Assembly: GCF_036516095.1 (NCBI RefSeq)
Contig: NZ_DATBUM010000161.1
Coordinates: forward strand, 1 to 8,562
Source: Fusobacterium_C sp036516095
GTDB taxonomy: Bacteria > Fusobacteriota > Fusobacteriia > Fusobacteriales > Fusobacteriaceae
Length of the DNA: 8,562 nucleotides
Direction: 5' to 3'
The position numbers and the translations under genes were made by a program. Of the stretch, positions 4,778 through 8,562 are shown one piece after another (position 1 is the stretch's first letter; every line of letters starts with the position of its first letter). Below the pieces are notes generated by a model. The model was given only the letters and a program-made list of their open reading frames with translations, searched no databases and had not been told where the DNA came from.

Positions 4778-5779
4778 ATGATACAGCTAAAACATGTTAA
4801 TAAAATTTACAACAATGGCTTCCATGCTGTAAAAGATGTCAGTTTAGAAATTCAGAAAGGAGATATTTTTGGAATCATTGGTTTGAGCGGTGCAGGAAAA
4901 TCTTCTTTAATTCGCATGTTAAATCGATTGGAAGAAGCCAGTTCCGGAGAAATTTGGATCGAGGGAAGTCCCATTCATTCCCTTTCAAAACGAGAATTAC
5001 TGGAAAAACGAAAAAAAATAGGAATGATTTTTCAACACTTCAACCTATTATCCTCTCGAACCGTTGCGGAAAATATAGCCTTTTCTCTAGAAATTGCAAA
5101 ATGGAAACCCTTCGAAATTCAACAAAGAGTAATAGAACTTCTGGAACTCGTGGAATTATCTGACAAAGCTGACTATTATCCCGGTCAACTCTCTGGAGGA
5201 CAAAAACAAAGAGTAGCCATTGCCAGAGCTCTAGCCAATAAACCGGATATTTTACTTTCCGATGAAGCCACTTCCGCTTTGGATCCGAAAACAACAAAAG
5301 CTATTTTAGATTTATTGCGAGAAATTCAAAAGAAATTCTCTTTAACCGTTATCATGATTACTCATCAAATGGAAGTGCTACGAGAGATTTGCAATAAAGT
5401 AGCCGTCATGTCGGATGGAAGGATTGTGGAACAGGGGGGAATTCATCATATTTTTTCGGAGCCGAAATCAGAAATTACCAAAGAATTGATTTCTTATGTC
5501 CCGGAAGAAAAAGAACAAAACTTTCCGCGAAGAAAAGGACATATCTTACTCAAATTAAATTTTTGGGGAAGTATTTCAGAAGAACCTGTCATTTCCAAAA
5601 TAATTCGAAATTGTGCTGTCGATATCAGTATTATTTCTGGAAAAATTGATACACTGGCTACCATGAATGTAGGACATTTGTATGTGGAACTTTCGGGAGA
5701 ATTGGAAGCACAGAAAAAGGCGATTTCCGCCTTTCAGGAAACAGATGTGAAGGTGGAGGTGATTTATCATGGTCTTTAA
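4778..5779 (+). CDS. metN: Methionine ABC transporter ATP-binding protein
   Basis: This cytoplasmic ATPase subunit powers high-affinity methionine import with MetI and MetQ. The 333-residue protein has a complete ABC domain: Walker A GLSGAGKS at 35-42, Q-loop Gln86 in FQHFNLL, signature LSGGQ at 138-142, Walker B ILLSDEA at 158-164 (Asp162, catalytic Glu163) and switch His196 in MITHQME. Residues from about 253 to 330 form the C-terminal NIL (ACT-like) regulatory domain, which in E. coli MetN binds methionine and inhibits transport when the cell has enough. Feedback at protein level may thus add to the SAM riboswitch at RNA level. All ATP-site residues are intact. The gene follows the riboswitch terminator by 44 nt and overlaps metI by 11 nt. 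Confidence 0.96.
   Translation: MIQLKHVNKIYNNGFHAVKDVSLEIQKGDIFGIIGLSGAGKSSLIRMLNRLEEASSGEIWIEGSPIHSLSKRELLEKRKKIGMIFQHFNLLSSRTVAENIAFSLEIAKWKPFEIQQRVIELLELVELSDKADYYPGQLSGGQKQRVAIARALANKPDILLSDEATSALDPKTTKAILDLLREIQKKFSLTVIMITHQMEVLREICNKVAVMSDGRIVEQGGIHHIFSEPKSEITKELISYVPEEKEQNFPRRKGHILLKLNFWGSISEEPVISKIIRNCAVDISIISGKIDTLATMNVGHLYVELSGELEAQKKAISAFQETDVKVEVIYHGL
5755..5762 (+). promoter_or_regulatory. Ribosome binding site of metI within metN
   Basis: GGAGGTGA, 6 nt before ATG 5769. It is a near-perfect Shine-Dalgarno match embedded in metN and decides the start. Confidence 0.85.
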
Positions 5780-6425
5780 TATGTTATGGAGCTCCACTTT
5801 AGAAACTCTATATATGGTATTTTTCTCAACACTGTTTGCTGTCCTTTTAGGATTTCCTTTTGGAATTTTATTGGTTATGACAGAAGAAAATGGACTATGG
5901 AGCCATCCCAAATGTCATCAAATCTTGGAAGCCGTGATTAACGTCTTACGCTCTTTTCCTTTTATTATCTTAATGATAGTACTGTTTCCTCTTTCGAGAG
6001 TAATTACAGGAACAACAATCGGTTCCACAGCAGCCATTGTTCCTCTGGCGATTGGAACGGCTCCCTTTGTAGCAAGGATGATAGAAGGAGCTTTATCGGA
6101 AGTGGATAGCGGTTTAATAGAAGCCAGTGAGAGTATGGGAGCTTCGAATTGGACGATTATCTATCAAGTTATGATTCCCGAAGCCGCCTCTTCTCTTATC
6201 CATGGAATTACGATTACCATTATCAGTTTAATCGGATATTCTTCCATGGCAGGAGCTATTGGGGCGGGCGGTCTTGGAGATTTAGCTATTCGTTATGGAT
6301 ACCAAAGATTTCAAATAGATATTATGTGCTATGCCATTATCATTCTTTTGCTTATCGTACAACTTACACAATGGATTGGAAATTTCCTTATCCTTCGGAG
6401 AAAGAAAAAGTTAGGTCAATTATAA
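5769..6425 (+). CDS. metI: Methionine ABC transporter permease
   Basis: The 218-residue inner-membrane subunit forms the methionine channel as a dimer. About five membrane segments are visible (roughly 12-36, 55-76, 84-104, 143-165, 184-205). The cytoplasmic coupling (EAA) loop that docks on MetN is EASESMGASNWTIIYQVMIP at 118-137, with the conserved Glu-Ala, Gly124 and Pro137. The GAIGAGGLGDLAIRYGYQR stretch after it is typical of MetI. The start overlaps the end of metN by 11 nt; GGAGGTGA at 5755-5762, within metN, lies 6 nt upstream and supports ATG 5769 over a later in-frame ATG at 5781. Translational coupling with metN is likely. Confidence 0.95.
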   Translation: MVFNMLWSSTLETLYMVFFSTLFAVLLGFPFGILLVMTEENGLWSHPKCHQILEAVINVLRSFPFIILMIVLFPLSRVITGTTIGSTAAIVPLAIGTAPFVARMIEGALSEVDSGLIEASESMGASNWTIIYQVMIPEAASSLIHGITITIISLIGYSSMAGAIGAGGLGDLAIRYGYQRFQIDIMCYAIIILLLIVQLTQWIGNFLILRRKKKLGQL

Positions 6426-6454
6426 CAATATAAATTTTATAAAATAAAAAAATA

Positions 6455-6460
6455 TGGAGG
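6455..6460 (+). promoter_or_regulatory. Ribosome binding site that fixes the metQ start
   Basis: TGGAGG lies 7 nt before ATG 6468 but only 1 nt before ATG 6462, favouring the second. Confidence 0.8.
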
Positions 6461-6467
6461 TATGATT

Positions 6468-7244
6468 ATGTTAAAAAAATTAGTTACTATTGGAAGTTTT
6501 GTTGTATTATCATCTCTAGCCTTGGCAGGAACTCTAAAAGTGGGAGCAACTCCGGTTCCTCATGCGGAACTGTTAAACTTTGTAAAAGCGGATTTACAAA
6601 AGCAGGGAGTGGATTTAAAAATCGTAGAATTCACCGACTACGTCACTCCAAACTTAGCCCTATCTGACGGAGAATTGGATGCCAATTTCTTCCAACATCT
6701 GCCTTATTTGCAAAAATTTGCAAGTGAAAGAAAATTAAAATTATCCACTGCAGGAAAAGTACATGTAGAACCGATTGGACTCTATTCAAAAAAAGCAACT
6801 TCTTTGAAAAACTTAAAAAAAGGGGCAACAATAGCCATTCCAAATGACCCATCCAACGGAGGAAGAGCCTTAATTTTACTGCACAATAAAAAATTATTAG
6901 TCTTAAAAGATCCTAAAAACCTGTACACAACTGAATTTGACATTATAAAAAATCCGAATAACTTTAAATTTAAAGCAGTGGAAGCTGCACAACTACCAAG
7001 AGTCTTGTCCGATGTGGATGCCGCTCTTATCAACGGAAACTATGCTTTGGAATCCGGATTCAATCCAACGAAAGATGCCTTATTATTGGAAGGAGAAGAA
7101 TCTCCTTATGCAAACATCATAGCAGTAAAAGCAGGAAAGGAAAAAAATGTGGACATTCAAAAATTAGTAAAAATATTGCAATCCAAAAAAGTAAAAGAAT
7201 TTATGGAAAAGAAATATAATGGCGGAGTGGTAGCGGCATTCTAA
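6468..7244 (+). CDS. metQ: Methionine-binding protein of the MetNIQ transporter (NlpA/MetQ family)
   Basis: The 258-residue extracytoplasmic protein captures methionine and delivers it to MetI. Family motifs are LKVGATPVPHAE just after the signal peptide, EFTDYVTPNLAL, DANFFQH, IPNDPSNGGRAL and INGNYAL. The start is set by TGGAGG at 6455-6460: it lies 7 nt before ATG 6468 but only 1 nt before an upstream in-frame ATG at 6462, so the later start is preferred. The N-terminus MLKKLVTIGSFVVLSSLALA is a signal peptide ending in ALA-G. Most MetQ proteins are lipoproteins with a cysteine at this point; here there is no cysteine anywhere in the protein. It should therefore be cut by signal peptidase I and be soluble in the periplasm. 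The gap after metI is 42 nt without a terminator. Confidence 0.94.
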   Translation: MLKKLVTIGSFVVLSSLALAGTLKVGATPVPHAELLNFVKADLQKQGVDLKIVEFTDYVTPNLALSDGELDANFFQHLPYLQKFASERKLKLSTAGKVHVEPIGLYSKKATSLKNLKKGATIAIPNDPSNGGRALILLHNKKLLVLKDPKNLYTTEFDIIKNPNNFKFKAVEAAQLPRVLSDVDAALINGNYALESGFNPTKDALLLEGEESPYANIIAVKAGKEKNVDIQKLVKILQSKKVKEFMEKKYNGGVVAAF

Positions 7245-7252
7245 CAAAGTAT

Positions 7253-7289
7253 AAATCCCCCTTTGATAATATTCTGAGGGGGATTTTTT
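7253..7289 (+). terminator. Intrinsic terminator of metNIQ
   Basis: AAATCCCCCT (7253-7262), a 14-nt loop, then AGGGGGATTT (7277-7286), with six T's at 7284-7289. Ten perfect pairs with a G-C core, 8 nt after the metQ stop. Read on the minus strand, the same hairpin lies after the convergent Fic gene but has only a short broken T-run, so it would be a poor terminator there. Confidence 0.94.
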
Positions 7290-7300
7290 GCTATGTTTTC

Positions 7301-8548
7301 TCAAAAAGAATAAGTTTTCATAAAGCTGTCAGACAAACGATATGTCAATGGACGTTTTTTTACTTGTTGTAAATAACCTTTTTCTTCCATTTTTTTTGTA
7401 TATTTATTCAAAGTCAATTTACTCATATTCCAGGAAGTGTCTTTTAAAAAATCAAAAATTTCCATATTGCTAATATATTCAAATTGGTGAAATATACAAT
7501 CTTGCATATACAAAAATAAAAGTTGAAGTTCTTTCTCGTGTAAAATATTTTTTAGAGATACTTCTTCTGTCACTTTGTGTACCTTTTTCATTGCTTCCAC
7601 TTTCTCTTCCAAGAGTTGGAGAATGGACTCCTGTCCCAAATTGATTGTTCTATAAATATTGTCTACAAAGAAAGTAACTTCTCCAAAATTATTCCACTTC
7701 TCCACATCCTGAAAAGATTTATAGTACTCCTCTTTTCGACGTTGAATCGCATAAGAAAAGGAAAGGGCAGAGAATCTATCTAATTTTCTCGCCAAGTACA
7801 TGGAAAAAAGATACCGCCCGAAGCGACCGTTCCCATCATAAAAAGGATGAATATATTCTATAAAAAAATGAGAAATTGCCGCTTTTAATAAAAAAGGCAG
7901 GTCTTCTTGATTCATAAATAATAGCAAATCATTTAACTTCATTAAAATATTGTTCTCTCCTGAAACTCCTCGGTGTATTACTCTTCCCGAGGAATTTTGA
8001 ATACTCACCGAATCTTTCCGAAATATTTCACCGTCTAATTGATAATTTTCCTCTCCTAATAGGTTGGAAAATAGTTCCTCATAAATTTCTCTAAACTGAG
8101 ACACAGAACTAAGTTCCTCTGTTTTTTCAAATCTTTTCATATAAATATCTCTATATTTTTTAATCAATCCATTGATTTTTTCCTGTTGTCTAATTTCTGA
8201 TTTTTCTTCTTTTAATGAAAAATATAATTCTTTTTTACTACTATGAATTCCTTCCAATTGATTGGTATGTAAAACCTCATTTATCAATACAGTATCAAAA
8301 ACCAATTTTATGGCTAAATTAGGTAATTCCTGACTTAGGTTCAAAATTTTTTGACTATTCTGAAAAATTTTTTCCTGTAATTTTGTATGCTCTAGTAAAT
8401 TTAGATAAAACAAAGGAAGCTCTTCTGCCATTTTTTTTCCCTTCCAAATTGTTTTTATCTTTAAATTTGTTACATAAGAAGCAGGGTTATTCAGTCTCTT
8501 TTCATATTCAATCTTATATTCATTATCCATATAATATATTTTTTCCAT
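7301..8548 (-). CDS. Fic-domain protein, predicted AMP-transferase with N-terminal autoinhibitory motif
   Basis: Fic proteins usually transfer AMP from ATP to a hydroxyl on a target protein. The 415-residue protein holds an intact Fic motif HPFYDGNGRFGR at 234-245: catalytic His234, acidic Asp238 for the metal, Gly-Asn-Gly and both arginines. Upstream, TNQLEG at 95-100 fits the inhibitory (S/T)xxxE(G/N) motif, whose Glu99 would block productive ATP binding; an inhibitory helix before the Fic core is the class II arrangement. The stretch near 182-198 (IQNSSGRVIHRGVSG) is a likely target-binding flap. Residues from about 335 to 410 look like a winged helix, suggesting DNA binding or dimer contacts. 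No antitoxin gene is visible beside it. The target is unknown. The start is uncertain: no ribosome site is seen before 8548, and an in-frame ATG lies at 8530. By eye it is more AT-rich than its neighbours. Confidence 0.92.
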   Translation of the reverse strand: MEKIYYMDNEYKIEYEKRLNNPASYVTNLKIKTIWKGKKMAEELPLFYLNLLEHTKLQEKIFQNSQKILNLSQELPNLAIKLVFDTVLINEVLHTNQLEGIHSSKKELYFSLKEEKSEIRQQEKINGLIKKYRDIYMKRFEKTEELSSVSQFREIYEELFSNLLGEENYQLDGEIFRKDSVSIQNSSGRVIHRGVSGENNILMKLNDLLLFMNQEDLPFLLKAAISHFFIEYIHPFYDGNGRFGRYLFSMYLARKLDRFSALSFSYAIQRRKEEYYKSFQDVEKWNNFGEVTFFVDNIYRTINLGQESILQLLEEKVEAMKKVHKVTEEVSLKNILHEKELQLLFLYMQDCIFHQFEYISNMEIFDFLKDTSWNMSKLTLNKYTKKMEEKGYLQQVKKRPLTYRLSDSFMKTYSF

Positions 8549-8562
8549 TTTTTTATATTTAT

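Noticed and set aside
5040..5911. Minus-strand open frames opposite metN and metI
   Set aside because: They mirror strongly conserved transporter genes and have no domain-like sequence of their own.
6149..6433. Alternative plus-strand frame inside metI
   Set aside because: It is out of frame with a clear MetI carrying an intact coupling loop; the composition is typical of a shadow frame.
6462..6467. Two extra residues at the start of MetQ (ATG 6462)
   Set aside because: The Shine-Dalgarno sequence is only 1 nt from this ATG but 7 nt from ATG 6468.
6643..7033. Minus-strand open frames opposite metQ
   Set aside because: They are antisense to a full-length, well-conserved gene and have no start signals.
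7577..7783. Plus-strand open frame opposite the Fic gene, considered as a possible small antitoxin
   Set aside because: It lies fully antisense within the Fic coding region, has no ribosome site and lacks the inhibitory motif expected of a Fic antitoxin; the inhibitory motif is within the Fic protein itself.
1..8562. CRISPR arrays, insertion sequences, tRNA or rRNA genes
   Set aside because: I saw no regularly spaced repeats, transposase-like frames, terminal inverted repeats or RNA-gene signatures apart from the SAM riboswitch.

Overview
The window looks like chromosomal DNA from a low-GC, two-membrane bacterium, most probably a Fusobacterium or close relative. The genus is an inference from AT-rich coding sequence, strong Gram-positive-like promoters and Shine-Dalgarno sites, a long E. 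coli-sized signal peptidase I, and the style of the Met transporter proteins. No database search was possible.

Left part (1 to about 3550, all on the minus strand): a tightly packed operon read lepB, rimI, purB, a Gx-family membrane protein, then glmM, which runs off the left edge. Junctions are 0 nt (lepB/rimI), 13 nt (rimI/purB), 2 nt (purB/Gx) and an ATGA overlap (Gx/glmM). It mixes protein export (signal peptidase I), ribosomal protein acetylation, purine synthesis and cell-wall precursor synthesis. Upstream lies rplS (ribosomal protein L19) with its own strong promoter and terminator, also on the minus strand.

Middle (about 4020 to 4550, plus strand): a divergent gene for a small protein of unknown function with a signal peptide.

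Right-centre (4554 to 7289, plus strand): a complete methionine uptake operon metN-metI-metQ (ATPase, permease, substrate-binding protein). It is preceded by a strong promoter, a SAM-I (S-box) riboswitch and a riboswitch-controlled terminator, and closed by an intrinsic terminator. When S-adenosylmethionine is plentiful the riboswitch should stop transcription before metN; when it is scarce an antiterminator forms and the transporter is made. A second promoter-like sequence sits just after the riboswitch terminator and could allow some expression that escapes this control.

Right end (7301 to 8548, minus strand, convergent with metQ): a Fic-domain protein (predicted AMP-transferase) with an intact catalytic motif, an N-terminal autoinhibitory motif and a C-terminal winged-helix-like region. 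It is the only accessory-looking gene here.

I do not see a new multi-gene system. The points most worth a second look are the candidate riboswitch-bypass promoter, the autoinhibited Fic protein, the cysteine-free MetQ, the 11-bp tandem repeat in the rplS promoter, and the unknown secreted protein.
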